Positions 5,084-5,087 of a stretch of 5,087 nt of DNA are shown here, one piece after another. Made by a program: the position numbers and the translations under genes. Origin of the DNA: an uncultured Clostridia bacterium (lineage in GTDB: Bacteria > Bacillota > Clostridia > Christensenellales > Borkfalkiaceae); NCBI GenBank assembly GCA_947629725.1, contig CANREU010000117.1, positions 1 to 5,087 on the forward strand, given 5' to 3'. Position 1 is the first letter of the stretch, and each line of letters begins with the position of its first letter. The notes under the pieces are model-generated. The model saw nothing but the letters and a program-made list of their open reading frames with translations. It searched no databases and was not told the origin of the DNA.

Positions 5084-5087
5084 TATC

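Noticed and set aside
1..5087. CRISPR array, insertion sequence or transposase remnants
   Set aside because: No spaced direct repeats, no terminal inverted repeats with target duplication and no transposase-like reading frame are visible.

Overview
The window looks like chromosomal DNA from a GC-rich member of the Firmicutes, probably a Clostridia-type (possibly gut) lineage. The evidence is an AAGGAG-type Shine-Dalgarno site, sharp TTGACA/TATAAT-type promoters, extended -10 boxes, tRNA genes with encoded CCA ends, and a BvgS/EvgS-like hybrid kinase of a kind common in Clostridia. Coding DNA is clearly GC-rich while the promoters are AT-rich. The genus cannot be read from the sequence alone.

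Layout, left to right. Positions 1-672 (+) hold the C-terminal half of asparaginyl-tRNA synthetase (asnS), which enters from the left edge. It ends in a strong hairpin that includes the last base of its stop codon, and a second hairpin follows. Both lie in the short convergent gap (673-765) between asnS and the next gene. Positions 766-4059 (-) encode a 1097-residue membrane hybrid sensor histidine kinase: signal peptide, two tandem periplasmic solute-binding (Venus-flytrap) domains, one transmembrane helix, HisKA, HATPase_c, and two receiver domains. It has no PAS domain, no HPt domain, and no partner response regulator in view.

Upstream of the kinase on the same strand is a tRNA operon: a near-consensus promoter (4496-4524), tRNA-Val(CAC), then tRNA-Ala(GGC). 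Between tRNA-Ala and the kinase lie about 240 bases without a convincing gene. They contain at least four inverted repeats, and the last is a canonical intrinsic terminator only 30 bases before the kinase start. An alternative pairing that would break this terminator can be drawn. The kinase therefore either has its own unrecognised promoter or is expressed by controlled read-through from the tRNA operon.

Divergent from the tRNA operon, a strong promoter (4587-4615, +) drives a 73-residue acidic protein of unknown function. It is followed by a second promoter, a tRNA-Ala(CGC) gene (4945-5020) and a long imperfect inverted repeat that probably terminates it at the right edge. Three tRNAs reading GCC, GCG and GTG codons, together with asnS, make this a translation neighbourhood into which a sensory kinase is inserted. 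The most interesting items are the kinase's architecture and its structured, terminator-bearing leader; nothing here proves a new system.
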